A stretch of DNA of 64,000 nucleotides, from contig CAJTEY010000014.1 of assembly GCA_910575775.1 (NCBI GenBank), positions 1 through 64,000 on the forward strand, written 5' to 3'. The number at the start of each line of letters is the position of its first letter. Positions within the stretch are counted from its first letter, which is position 1. Positions 8,073 through 16,615 of the stretch are shown one piece after another. The notes under the pieces are model-generated. The model was not told the DNA's origin, searched no databases, and saw only the letters and a list, made by a program, of their open reading frames with translations. This stretch comes from Lachnospiraceae bacterium (GTDB taxonomy: Bacteria; Bacillota; Clostridia; Lachnospirales; Lachnospiraceae). The position numbers and the translations under genes are program-made.

Positions 8073-8369
8073 ATGAAAAGGAAATTGGCAAAGTTTGCGG
8101 TGACGATGGCAGTGGCAACGTTCATGGTTGGCGGTACAACGATGGTGGCATCGGCTGAGGAGGCCGGGAGCTACTATTACGATTATGAGACAGGAGCCAT
8201 GATCTGGTGCGGAGGCTACGACGCATCCTATGATGGGGGCTACTACGATGGCTATTATCACGAAGAGTACCATGATGATTATAATAATGGCTATCACCAT
8301 GAAGAACCCAGTCATAACAGCAATTCCGGTCACCACGGCGGCTCCGGCCATCATTCCGGCCACCACTAA
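8073..8369 (+). CDS. Secreted Tyr/Gly/His-rich peptide
   Basis: A 98-residue protein with a clean signal peptide (MKRKLAKFAVTMAVATF, cleavage near ASA/EE at about residue 28). The mature part has no hydrophobic core. It is rich in Tyr, Gly and Asp, with YDGGYYDGYYHEEYHDD in the middle and a C-terminal His cluster (GHHGGSGHHSGHH), which would bind divalent metals such as Zn, Ni or Cu. I start it at 8073 because the GGAGG at 8060 is well spaced for it; an ATG at 8067 is too close. It is followed by a strong terminator and then an ECF sigma operon, and it has an ECF-like promoter upstream, so it may be part of that regulon. Metal binding is inferred from composition only. Confidence 0.7.
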   Translation: MKRKLAKFAVTMAVATFMVGGTTMVASAEEAGSYYYDYETGAMIWCGGYDASYDGGYYDGYYHEEYHDDYNNGYHHEEPSHNSNSGHHGGSGHHSGHH

Positions 8370-8380
8370 GGGAAAACATA

Positions 8381-8409
8381 AAGCCCCGCTGCAAGTCAGC
8401 GGGGTTTTG
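8381..8409 (+). terminator. Rho-independent terminator after the His-rich peptide gene
   Basis: CCCCGCT (8384-8390) pairs with AGCGGGG (8398-8404) around a seven-base loop, followed by TTTTGT. Partial read-through would link the peptide gene to the sigma factor gene 55 bases further on. Confidence 0.85.
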
Positions 8410-8463
8410 TCTGTGTACGGGGGAAATTTTCCCTGTCCGGTTGGGAACAGAAGGAGAGCAGCC

Positions 8464-8943
8464 TTGAAAAGCGCGGAAGAGATTAACTTTGCCATGGAAG
8501 CCTATGCGGATATGGTGCGTAGAATATGTTTTTTACATTTGAAAAACAGATATGATACAGAGGATGTGTTTCAGAATGTTTACATGAAATATATGCTCTA
8601 TGAAGGGGCTTTTGAGAGCAGCGAGCATGAGAAGGCGTGGTTTGTGAGGGTCACCATCAACGCCTGTAAGGATCTGCTCCGATATTTTTCGCGGAGAAAG
8701 TGGGTGCCGCTGGATGTCATTGCAGAGGAGCGCGAGGCCTTTGACGATACGGATGAAGGGGTTCTGGAAGTGGTGCTGAAGCTTCCCGAAAAATATCGGA
8801 GTGTCATTTATCTTTATTATTTTGAAGGGTATTCGGCCACTGAGATTGCGGGAATACTTGGCCGGAAAGAAAATACGATATACACATGGCTTGCCAGGGC
8901 GAAAGCATTGCTTCGGGAGCAGTTGGGGGGTGAATGGGCATGA
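8464..8943 (+). CDS. ECF-type RNA polymerase sigma factor
   Basis: A 159-residue sigma-70 family protein. Region 2 spans about 5-75 (RYDTEDVFQNVYMKY, the -10 recognition helix), and region 4 spans about 95-150 (LPEKYRSVIYLYYFEGYSA, then TEIAGILGRKENTIYTWL as the -35 reading helix-turn-helix). The start is a TTG at 8464 with AAGGAGAG ahead of it. The stop overlaps the ATG of the anti-sigma gene (ATGA), so the two are translationally coupled, as is usual for a sigma and its antagonist. Likely targets are its own locus and the adjacent surface genes; that is inference from position. Confidence 0.92.
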   Translation: MKSAEEINFAMEAYADMVRRICFLHLKNRYDTEDVFQNVYMKYMLYEGAFESSEHEKAWFVRVTINACKDLLRYFSRRKWVPLDVIAEEREAFDDTDEGVLEVVLKLPEKYRSVIYLYYFEGYSATEIAGILGRKENTIYTWLARAKALLREQLGGEWA

Positions 8944-9668
8944 ATCCGATTCGGGAAAGCCTGGAAAAGATACAGGCAACAGAAGAACTGAAACAGAATA
9001 CATTACAATATCTGAATGAACGGCGGCAGAAGAAAAACCGTGTCCGGGCACATTATGTGCCGCAGGCTGCACTGGCGGCCGCAGTATTGTTCTGCATGAT
9101 CGGAATAGGAGGGTATTCCGTATACAGGAAGCCTGTTTCTTATATCAGTATTGACGTGAACCCGTCCATCGAACTTGGTCTCAACTGTTTTGGGAGGGTG
9201 GTATCCACCGAAGCGTACAATGATGACGGCAGAGGAATGATAGAACAGGTGCCGCTTAAGAATGTTTCTTATATGCAGGCTATCAACCGTCTGATAAATG
9301 ACGATAAATATAATAGATATCTGAATGAGGATGCGGTTCTGGTATTTACGGTTATTTCGGACCAGCCAGAGAAGATTCTGGAGGAACTTCATGCCAGTGA
9401 ACTTACAGAAAAATATGAAGCCCTGACTTACACGAGCGACCCTGTCTGCCGGGAGGAGGCGCACCGGCATGAAATGTCCTTTGGAAAGTACAGAACCTAT
9501 CTGGAACTTCTGGAATATGACGAGGATGTTACGATCGAGGACTGTCACGGGATGACGATGGGGGAGCTGCGCGACCGGATTGACGAATGCGCGCATGACG
9601 GAAAGACCGGCAGTGGAAAAGAGCATCACGGAAACGAGCACGAGAGAGCGCATGATTGTGTCAACTGA
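8940..9668 (+). CDS. RsgI-like membrane anti-sigma factor with a His-rich tail
   Basis: A 242-residue protein: a cytoplasmic N-terminus of about 40 residues that should bind the sigma factor, one membrane helix (about 42-62), and an extracytoplasmic domain that begins SYISIDVNPSIELGLN. This motif, with a following 'NDDG' turn, marks the conserved middle domain of RsgI-type anti-sigma factors, which in Clostridium thermocellum carry carbohydrate sensors at their C-terminus. Here there is no carbohydrate-binding module. Instead the protein ends in a His-rich tail (KEHHGNEHERAHD), echoing the His-rich peptide encoded upstream. It is coupled to the sigma gene through ATGA. Whether the tail senses metal is speculation. 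Confidence 0.85.
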   Translation: MNPIRESLEKIQATEELKQNTLQYLNERRQKKNRVRAHYVPQAALAAAVLFCMIGIGGYSVYRKPVSYISIDVNPSIELGLNCFGRVVSTEAYNDDGRGMIEQVPLKNVSYMQAINRLINDDKYNRYLNEDAVLVFTVISDQPEKILEELHASELTEKYEALTYTSDPVCREEAHRHEMSFGKYRTYLELLEYDEDVTIEDCHGMTMGELRDRIDECAHDGKTGSGKEHHGNEHERAHDCVN

Positions 9669-9722
9669 GTCTGGGACAGGCAGAACAGATGCAGATTGAA
9701 CGGCGCGGAAATGAGGTGGAAG

Positions 9723-12296
9723 ATGAGAAAAAGAGTGATATTTTATGCAGGAATTTTTACGTTGCTGACACAGACACTTTTCTCGAAGACTCTGCCATGC
9801 TATGCCGCTGAGATTGGCCTTGGCGCTTACCCGGCAGAAAGCGGGACGGCGGCAGAAAGTGAGCCCTATGTTCTGGGCTCGGATAAAACCCAGATCAGTT
9901 TCGGCGCGCTGGAACAGGGAAGCACGGCGCTTGGGCAGGACATTGTATTGTCCAATCAGGGCACGGCGGATATTACCCTACAGTGGAGGGAGGCCGATTA
10001 CCACGATTCGATCGCGGTGGATGCGCCGGAAACGGATTTTCTTGCCCCGGGTGAATCCTGTATTTTTACGCTTGAGCCGAATACTTCCTTAGAACCCGGG
10101 ATTTACAATGCGTTCATTTTATTTGGGGATAAGGCGGATGCCTATTTCGAGAGAGGGGTTCAGGTCACGGTTTCCATGGAAATTACGAAACCGGCTCCGG
10201 CTGAGCCTGTGATAACCTCAGTCAGTATTTCTCCCGGAACGGTGGTGGTTTCTAAGGGGAAAACCTGTAACTTTACTGCGTCTGTATCCGGGGAAAACGA
10301 GTACAGCAAAGAGGTGGCGTGGAGTGTATCCGGACAGAAAAGCCGGAATACCTTTATGGATGACAACGGTGTTTTGAACGTGGCGTCTGATGAGACGGCT
10401 CCGACCCTTGTAGTGAAGGCGGTTTCCAGACAGGACAGCAGATATAGCGCCTCGGCGCTGGTTTCCCTCCAGGCGTCCAGCTATTTTATTCAGATGAAAG
10501 CCTCACCCGAGAACGGCGGCGCTGTGTACGGGAGCGGGGCGGTAAAGGAGGGCGGATATGCGGTGATCTCTGCGGCGCCAAACAACGGGTTTGTCTTTGA
10601 CGGGTGGTATCGTGACGGAGACAGGGTCTCGGGAAATTCCCAGTATGTAGTGGACAATATAAGGGGAGATGCCACATATGAAGCCCGGTTTAAGCCGGTC
10701 AACTGTCGGATCAGCGTATCTGTAAATAACAGCAACGGCGGAACGGCAACCGAGAGTAAAACCATAGGATACGGGGAGAATATAACGCTGGAGGCATCGC
10801 CTAAGGACGGTTACCAGTTTGACGGCTGGATGGAAAATGACAATATTGTCAGTAAAGACAGTAAGATGCAGTTAAACCATGTCACGGATTCCAGAAGCTT
10901 TACCGCCATGTTTTCCCAGAACAAATTCAGCCTTTCCCTCACCTGTTCCCCGGCAAATACAGGAACGCTGTCCGGGCAGGGAACGTACCAGAAGGGAAGC
11001 GATGTCAGGATCAAGGCAGTGCCTGTGCGCGATTATCGGTTTGCCGGTTGGACGGAAAACGGAAAGACCATCAGCACAGAACAGGAATATATCGTGAAGA
11101 ATCTTTCGAGAGATATGTGCCTTTCTGCGGTATTCGAGAAGGAACAGGCGAAATCTTATACCATCACGGCGGCGGCTTCCGCCAACGGGACAATCACGCC
11201 GGAAGGAAAAACCACGGTGGCGGCGGGGACATGGATTTTGTACACCATTACGCCCAAAAGCGGATATCTGATTAAAAACGTATACATAGACGGCAAAGTC
11301 ATAGGAGCAACGGCCTCTTACAACTTTGCACAGGTAGGGGAAAACCATACCATTTCCGCAGATTTTGCGCCGATACCAGAAAAGGATAAAAACAGCGGCG
11401 GCTCTGCGGCGGGAAACCATGCGCCTGAGAAGCCGCAGACAGAACCGGCGGACAGTACGGATGCGCCTGACCGCGAAGAGGAGGAAACGGACGATCAGAT
11501 GCAGGCGGTTGAAATGAACCGGCTGACGGGTACGCTGCAGTATCTGAATATTTCCGTGCAGGAGGCGGAGAAACGGATTGCGGAAAGCGATGAGGTCGAA
11601 CTGATGAAAGGCGCGCTCGAAACCGGTGATCTGCAGGTAACAATACAGAATGACTTTGCGGACACGGAACAGGAGACCTCTTACAGCAGTTTCTATGAAA
11701 ACTCCGGTGTTCCCAATTTCGAGATTGTGCTGGAGCATCTGCTCAGCGCGGAGGAAAAGATGGAGATGCTGCAGGGCGATGTGCCGGTCTCCATTAATCT
11801 GCATATCGAGGATGCTAACGGGGAAGAGACACCGCAGGTGCAGAAGGCGTTCGCGGAGAAAAAACTGCCAGGCATGAACATTGGGCAGTATTTCGAGGTG
11901 TTTCTCATCGCATCGAAGAACAATGACACGCAGATGGTTTCCGAGCTGCCGGAGCCTCTGAAAGTGGTAATCAATGTGCCGGATCACCTAAAGGTGGAAA
12001 ATCGGAAATTTTATATCTTAAGGCTGCACACGAAGGCGGATGGCGGGCAGGAGTTTGCCCAGCTTGCGGATGAGGACAACAACCCGGATACGATTACTTT
12101 TTCAACCGACAGGTTTTCTCCCTATGCGATTGCCTATATCGACTGGCAGCCGGAGAGCAGTGAGATCCCTGCGGCTGTGGAGAAGGAACCCGATGGCCGG
12201 CGACTGAGAAACGCAGCCGGGATTGTGATTGTTTTTCTGGCCCTGGCGGTGACTGTGACGGGAATCCTTTATATTGCCGGTAAGAGAAAGCGGTAG
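9723..12296 (+). CDS. Surface protein with divergent InlB B-repeats and a C-terminal membrane anchor
   Basis: An 857-residue exported protein. It has a signal peptide (about 1-30), an Ig-like N-terminal region (about 50-150, abnormal-spindle/BACON-like: a strand-rich block with QGTADITLQW), a second Ig-like block (about 165-255), then four repeats of about 75 residues of the InlB B-repeat/bacterial repeat type (each with 'GxGxVxxGxxVxIxAxPxxGYxFxGW'). An acidic linker, a folded C-terminal domain and a membrane helix (NAAGIVIVFLALAVTVTGI) followed by KRKR come next. No LPXTG motif. Start chosen at 9723 (GAGGTGGAAG site); an earlier ATG is at 9696. It follows the sigma/anti-sigma pair by 54 bases and is the likely output of that system. 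Probable role: adhesion or wall structure. Confidence 0.8.
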   Translation: MRKRVIFYAGIFTLLTQTLFSKTLPCYAAEIGLGAYPAESGTAAESEPYVLGSDKTQISFGALEQGSTALGQDIVLSNQGTADITLQWREADYHDSIAVDAPETDFLAPGESCIFTLEPNTSLEPGIYNAFILFGDKADAYFERGVQVTVSMEITKPAPAEPVITSVSISPGTVVVSKGKTCNFTASVSGENEYSKEVAWSVSGQKSRNTFMDDNGVLNVASDETAPTLVVKAVSRQDSRYSASALVSLQASSYFIQMKASPENGGAVYGSGAVKEGGYAVISAAPNNGFVFDGWYRDGDRVSGNSQYVVDNIRGDATYEARFKPVNCRISVSVNNSNGGTATESKTIGYGENITLEASPKDGYQFDGWMENDNIVSKDSKMQLNHVTDSRSFTAMFSQNKFSLSLTCSPANTGTLSGQGTYQKGSDVRIKAVPVRDYRFAGWTENGKTISTEQEYIVKNLSRDMCLSAVFEKEQAKSYTITAAASANGTITPEGKTTVAAGTWILYTITPKSGYLIKNVYIDGKVIGATASYNFAQVGENHTISADFAPIPEKDKNSGGSAAGNHAPEKPQTEPADSTDAPDREEEETDDQMQAVEMNRLTGTLQYLNISVQEAEKRIAESDEVELMKGALETGDLQVTIQNDFADTEQETSYSSFYENSGVPNFEIVLEHLLSAEEKMEMLQGDVPVSINLHIEDANGEETPQVQKAFAEKKLPGMNIGQYFEVFLIASKNNDTQMVSELPEPLKVVINVPDHLKVENRKFYILRLHTKADGGQEFAQLADEDNNPDTITFSTDRFSPYAIAYIDWQPESSEIPAAVEKEPDGRRLRNAAGIVIVFLALAVTVTGILYIAGKRKR

Positions 12297-12331
12297 GAGG
12301 AAACAGTTCCGACGGGAGAGAACCGGCAGCC

Positions 12332-13210
12332 TTAAAGACCCACTACAAACGCAAAGTAACCGCGCCCGGTGTTGAAAAGTAGGCTGTAATCAAAAGAGCC
12401 TGCGTAAAATGCCTGCCGGAATTGCTCGGGGGTCATAAAATGACTGTTTTCCAGATGATACTGTAAAGCAAGGTCACAGCGTATGGCAACCTGCTTCGAG
12501 ATCTGGATGGCAAGCTCCTTTCCGATGGCCATGACAAGTTGATCCAATTTGCTCAAAGGAATGTTCAGAATGGAACTTACGGCCCGCAGGACAAGGCACT
12601 CTTCCAGCGCCATAAAAATCTGTACCTCCTCATGGTCTATGGAATGGTAAGTCAGCCGGATAATCATGCTTTTACCGAAATTTTCCCCGCTGTAATGTTC
12701 GCTGACGATTTCTGTCGGCAGCTGGAAGATTTCGTGTATGGTGCCTGACAGGGCATTTTCCAGCGCGTCCATGTCTGCACCTATATGATCCGCTTTCCAT
12801 TTGTTTGAAATGAGACCGGCGATGGCGCGATCCTCAATGATAATATGGGCGGTGAGCCACCCGACACAGATGCCGATAAAATGCTGGATGGATTCCTCGG
12901 AATAGCCGGATTCCCTAAGATCTTTTTCAAGAGCCGGCAGTGTTTTATGGCGCATATCGTCATGCAGGCGTTTGTGTATTTCATATCCTTCGTAGCCGAT
13001 TGACCGCATGTATGCTTCCTCGTCTGCAAAGTGTTTTACGGCATAGTTTTTAAAGTATTTGATCCCTTCGGCACAGGCCCATTGTCCGCTGCTTTTATCT
13101 TTGCTCAGGCCGATTAGTTTGTGTACGATAGAAAAAAGCTTTCGGTGTGCTTTGTCGATGGAATCGACGCCGATGTTGAATCGGTCGTCCCATTCCGCTT
13201 CTTTGGACAT
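12332..13210 (-). CDS. Bacteriohemerythrin fused to an uncharacterised C-terminal domain
   Basis: The first 135 residues form a hemerythrin domain with all expected di-iron ligands: H22, H60, E64, H79, H83, H122 and D127 (HKRLH and HIIIED motifs). Such domains bind O2 or sense oxygen and iron. The remaining 155 residues form a separate domain with two long strands (MIIRLTYHSIDHEEVQIFMALEE) and a helical pair, perhaps CheX/CheC-like, but I cannot name it with confidence. The start at 13210 has AAGGAG five bases upstream; another ATG is at 13237. A single-gene unit, convergent with the InlB-repeat gene. A role in oxygen protection or signalling in an anaerobe is likely. Confidence 0.85.
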   Translation of the reverse strand: MSKEAEWDDRFNIGVDSIDKAHRKLFSIVHKLIGLSKDKSSGQWACAEGIKYFKNYAVKHFADEEAYMRSIGYEGYEIHKRLHDDMRHKTLPALEKDLRESGYSEESIQHFIGICVGWLTAHIIIEDRAIAGLISNKWKADHIGADMDALENALSGTIHEIFQLPTEIVSEHYSGENFGKSMIIRLTYHSIDHEEVQIFMALEECLVLRAVSSILNIPLSKLDQLVMAIGKELAIQISKQVAIRCDLALQYHLENSHFMTPEQFRQAFYAGSFDYSLLFNTGRGYFAFVVGL

Positions 13211-13357
13211 TTTTGCTCCTTGCTCCATTGCTTGCAAAGGCTTTTCGGGTTCGCAAGTGGGTTTTCTGTTGCTATAATATATGTCGAAACGTGAAAAAAT
13301 GTGTCATATGTGATCGGTATGGAGGGCGGTCCGCGCTGGCAGGGAGGATGAGAATAT

Positions 13358-13870
13358 ATGGAAATCACAGAGATGGGCGCATTACAGATTGCAAAGAGGG
13401 TAAATTCGATTCTGCATGTGCCGGGGAACTATCGCGGCGGAAACCTGGAAATGACGATTGTGATAGATAAGTCGCTGGAGCGGGAGGATTTCCGGGAGCC
13501 GGTGGCTTCGGTGGTCAGGGCGCTGAAACGGAGCGATGAGATTTTCAGAAACGTGCGGTTGAACCTGGTGTTCTGGGGACAGGAGATGATGTCTTGTGTG
13601 ACGCCGATGGCTATGCTTCTGACAGGAGGCGCATTTCAGACATACCGCTGCAGTCCGCAGAAAAAGCGGTATGAGGATTTGTTTGCCTATCTGAAGAAAT
13701 TTCATGCCAGAAGCAAGGTGGTGCTTGTATTTACGGATGGAAACAATGAGACGGTGGACATGCAGGCGGCCGGGGAAGCGCTAACTCCGTTTTTAAAGAG
13801 TAAGATTCTGCTGATTTCGGACCGGGTTGTGGGCGGGACGGAATTTCTGCTTGGGAAGCATTTTGAATGA
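13358..13870 (+). CDS. Small protein resembling a von Willebrand factor A domain
   Basis: A 170-residue cytoplasmic protein. Two hydrophobic strands end in MTIVIDKSLE (a partial MIDAS-like D-x-S) and VVLVFTDGNNETVD, arranged as in a vWA fold, with helices between them. The second and third MIDAS residues are not obvious, so metal binding is doubtful. GGGAGGATG precedes the ATG. It is divergent from the hemerythrin gene (117 bases apart) and 63 bases ahead of the SOD-like gene. I do not recognise a specific family. Confidence 0.65.
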   Translation: MEITEMGALQIAKRVNSILHVPGNYRGGNLEMTIVIDKSLEREDFREPVASVVRALKRSDEIFRNVRLNLVFWGQEMMSCVTPMAMLLTGGAFQTYRCSPQKKRYEDLFAYLKKFHARSKVVLVFTDGNNETVDMQAAGEALTPFLKSKILLISDRVVGGTEFLLGKHFE

Positions 13871-13933
13871 CTGCAGATGCACCACTTCGCAAAAGCGTCA
13901 TAGAATAACTCTAAAACACACGGGAGCTTTTCT

Positions 13934-14431
13934 ATGCCCAATTACGATATCACACCGGGAACCGCTTTCACACAGCTTCTGCTTTACAATCATCCGGGAG
14001 CGATTGCGTGGGTGAGCGGCAGTGAACAGTACCCCGGCTTAAGCGGCGCGGTCAGATTTTATCACACCACTTACGGAGGCGTTCTGGTGGAGGCGGAAAT
14101 TTTCGGGCTTCCCAACAGTAACCTTCCGGGTTCCAGCAGTTTCTATGCCATGCATATACATGATTCGGGGGACTGCAGCGATCATTTCAGCCACACGGGA
14201 CTGCACTATAACCCACAAAATGCGTTACACCCCGACCATGCCGGCGACATGCCGCCGCTTCTCGGCAATCAGGGATACGCGTTCAGCGTTTTTTATGATA
14301 AGCGGTATACCATTCAGGAAATCATTGGAAGATCTGTTATTATCCACGAAAAGCCGGATGACTTTACCTCCCAGCCGGCCGGAAATGCCGGTGATAAGAT
14401 CGCCTGCGGAACGATAGAATGGACGGCATAA
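13934..14431 (+). CDS. Cu/Zn superoxide dismutase-like protein, apparently cytoplasmic
   Basis: A 165-residue protein of the SodC family. The metal ligands are in place: MHIH (H74, H76), GLHYNP (H91), H99, H102 and D105 in LHPDHAGDMPP, and H138 in IIHEKPDDF. C81 and C158 can form the family disulfide. The arginine that guides superoxide (Arg143 in the bovine enzyme), normally in 'GxRxACG', is replaced by lysine K155 (GDKIACG). There is no signal peptide, although bacterial SodC enzymes are usually exported. The protein may dismutate superoxide slowly or serve as a copper/zinc-binding protein. Upstream is the vWA-like gene. Confidence 0.85.
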   Translation: MPNYDITPGTAFTQLLLYNHPGAIAWVSGSEQYPGLSGAVRFYHTTYGGVLVEAEIFGLPNSNLPGSSSFYAMHIHDSGDCSDHFSHTGLHYNPQNALHPDHAGDMPPLLGNQGYAFSVFYDKRYTIQEIIGRSVIIHEKPDDFTSQPAGNAGDKIACGTIEWTA

Positions 14432-14521
14432 AATTCTAATATTGTCTTTTCTTTACGGCGCTAAATCTGTATAATTGAAATAGGGAATTTGACGGAGCCA
14501 AGTAAAGGACGGAGAAATGGA

Positions 14522-15649
14522 ATGGGCAAAAAGGTAATTGCGGCCGGACATATCTGTCTGGATATTACGCCGGTTTTTGGCGGGAAAAAGGCGAAACAGC
14601 TGGGGGATATTCTGACGCCTGGCAAACTGGTTCATGTAGGTGAGGCGGACGTGCATACGGGCGGTTCTGTGGCAAACACGGGACTTGCCATGAAAATTCT
14701 TGGCGCGGATGTTTCGCTGATGGGAAAAGTCGGAGATGATGTGTTCGGCAGGATTGTATGCGATGTGCTCCGGGCTTACGATGCAGACGGAGGAATGCTT
14801 GTTTCCGGGGAGGAATCCACGTCTTATACGGTGGCGCTGGCGGTTCCCGGGATTGACCGCGTTTTTCTGCATAATCCGGGGGCGAACCACACGTTTCGCG
14901 CGGCTGATATTCCGCAGGAGAAGCTGGAGGAGGCAGCGCTGTTTCATTTCGGCTATCCGCCGATTATGCGTTCCATGTATGAACGGGACGGCGCAGAACT
15001 GATAGCCATGATGAGGCGTGCAAAGGCGTGCGGCGCTGCCACTTCCCTTGACTTTGCGGCGATAGACCCGGACTCGGAAGCGGGACAGGTGGACTGGAGG
15101 TATATTCTGGAACAAGTGATTCCCTATGTGGATATTCTCGTTCCCAGTGTGGAAGAGCTTTGCTTTATGCTTGACCGGGAGCGTTTCCAGGAGTGGCAGG
15201 AGCGTGCCGATGGCAAGGACATTACGGAGATTCTGGATGTGGAGAAAGACGTTGTGCCACTGGCACGGCAGTGCATGGATTTCGGCGCCAGGATTCTCCT
15301 GATTAAGTGCGGCGCGCCGGGTATTTATTATCGGACGGGCAGTCAGCAGGTTTTATCGGAGATCGGCGCAAAGCTGGAACTGGATACAGCCGCGTGGGCG
15401 GATCAGGCAGGGTTTGAGGCGAGCTATGTGCCTGAAAAAGTGCTTTCCGGCACAGGCGCGGGAGATACGAGCATCGCAGCCTTTCTGACAGCCATACTGG
15501 AGGGGTATCCCCCGGAGATGGCCATGCATCTGGCGGCGGCGACGGGGGCGTGCTGTGTGGAGGCTTATGACGCGCTCGGCGGCTTAAAGCCTTTGGAAGA
15601 GCTGGAGCGAAAGATTGCACAGGGATGGAAGAAAAATAACGGACATTAG
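14522..15649 (+). CDS. PfkB-family carbohydrate kinase
   Basis: A 375-residue ribokinase-fold kinase. The N-terminal GG motif region reads VHTGGSVANTGLAM (about 44-57), and the C-terminal PfkB signature is GTGAGDTSIAAFL with the catalytic Asp in GAGD (around residue 321). The ATG at 14522 has GGACGGAGAAATG upstream; an earlier in-frame TTG/ATG exists at 14489. The gene is followed after 18 bases by a class II aldolase and then by uridine phosphorylase, which suggests phosphorylation of a sugar or sugar phosphate before aldol cleavage. The exact substrate cannot be read from the sequence. Confidence 0.9.
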   Translation: MGKKVIAAGHICLDITPVFGGKKAKQLGDILTPGKLVHVGEADVHTGGSVANTGLAMKILGADVSLMGKVGDDVFGRIVCDVLRAYDADGGMLVSGEESTSYTVALAVPGIDRVFLHNPGANHTFRAADIPQEKLEEAALFHFGYPPIMRSMYERDGAELIAMMRRAKACGAATSLDFAAIDPDSEAGQVDWRYILEQVIPYVDILVPSVEELCFMLDRERFQEWQERADGKDITEILDVEKDVVPLARQCMDFGARILLIKCGAPGIYYRTGSQQVLSEIGAKLELDTAAWADQAGFEASYVPEKVLSGTGAGDTSIAAFLTAILEGYPPEMAMHLAAATGACCVEAYDALGGLKPLEELERKIAQGWKKNNGH

Positions 15650-15667
15650 GATGGCGGAGGAGAGCAT

Positions 15668-16534
15668 ATGTTAGTAACCTTAAAGGAAATAATGGAACTT
15701 GCAGAGGAGAAGAAGATTGGGATTGGTGCGTTTAATGCGGCGAACCTGGAAAGCCTGCAGGCTGTACTGGGCGCGGCCGGGGAGCTGGATGCCCCGGTGA
15801 TTATCCAGTTTGCGCAGTGCCATGAGCCGTGGGTTCCGCTGGAGATGATCGGCCCGGTTATGGTGGAGCAGGCGAAGAAGGCTTCCGTTCCCGTCTGCGT
15901 GCATCTGGATCACGGTGAGACGCTGGAGTATCTGGAGCGCGCGCTGGAGCTTGGTTTCACGGGAATTATGTATGACGGCTCCACTCTTTCCTACGAGGAA
16001 AATATGAAAAATACAAAACAGGCGGTGGCCCTGGCGACGAAAACAGGCGCATCTGTGGAGGCGGAGCTGGGCAGTATGGGCAGGCGCGAATCGGGCGCCG
16101 GGGATGCCGGCACAGAACCGGATGATACAAAGATTTATACGGATCCGGAGCAGGCGAAGGCTTTTGTGGAAGAGAGCGGAATCGATGCGCTTGCCTGTTC
16201 GTTTGGGACCACGCACGGCATCTATCTTGCGGAGCCGAAGCTGGACTTTGACGTGGTGAGAAACGTGCGCGCGCTTACGGACAACATTCCCGTTGTGATG
16301 CACGGAGGCTCCGGCGTCAGCCGGGAGGACTACCATAAGGCAGTTCGGGCAGGTGTGCGCAAGATTAACTATTTCACTTATATGGACAAGGCCGGGGGAA
16401 ACGGTGCGGCGGAATATCTAAAAACCCTGCAGGCACAGGAGCCTGTCTTTTTCTCCTCCCTTTCTATGGCCGGAATGGATGCCATGAAGGAGGACGTAAA
16501 GGCGGCGATACGGATGTTTGCGCTGGCGGATTGA
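15668..16534 (+). CDS. Class II ketose-bisphosphate aldolase (Fba/GatY/KbaY family)
   Basis: A 288-residue zinc-dependent aldolase. Recognisable elements are the catalytic Asp and zinc His in VCVHLDHGETLEYLERAL (about 78-95), GFTGIMYDGS, the zinc Glu in VEAELGSMG, and the phosphate-binding HGGSGVSREDY and KINYFT segments (about 215-235). It condenses or cleaves ketose bisphosphates to give dihydroxyacetone phosphate and an aldehyde. AGGAGAGC precedes the ATG. It is in an operon with the PfkB kinase and probably with uridine phosphorylase. Length fits GatY/KbaY (about 285). Substrate undetermined: tagatose-, fructose- or pentulose-bisphosphate. Confidence 0.9.
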   Translation: MLVTLKEIMELAEEKKIGIGAFNAANLESLQAVLGAAGELDAPVIIQFAQCHEPWVPLEMIGPVMVEQAKKASVPVCVHLDHGETLEYLERALELGFTGIMYDGSTLSYEENMKNTKQAVALATKTGASVEAELGSMGRRESGAGDAGTEPDDTKIYTDPEQAKAFVEESGIDALACSFGTTHGIYLAEPKLDFDVVRNVRALTDNIPVVMHGGSGVSREDYHKAVRAGVRKINYFTYMDKAGGNGAAEYLKTLQAQEPVFFSSLSMAGMDAMKEDVKAAIRMFALAD

Positions 16535-16615
16535 TCGCGGGATAAGCCGGATCATATGTTTTCATGCTGCGGTGAGTGAGCGGCTGCACGCAGCGGTAGA
16601 AAGAAAGGATTTCGC

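Noticed and set aside
8230..8463. In-frame upstream extension of the ECF sigma gene
   Set aside because: It would run through the His-rich peptide gene and its terminator; the TTG at 8464 has a good ribosome site and begins at the sigma domain.
10872..11987. 371-codon open frame on the minus strand
   Set aside because: Antisense to the InlB-repeat protein; composition is that of a shadow frame.
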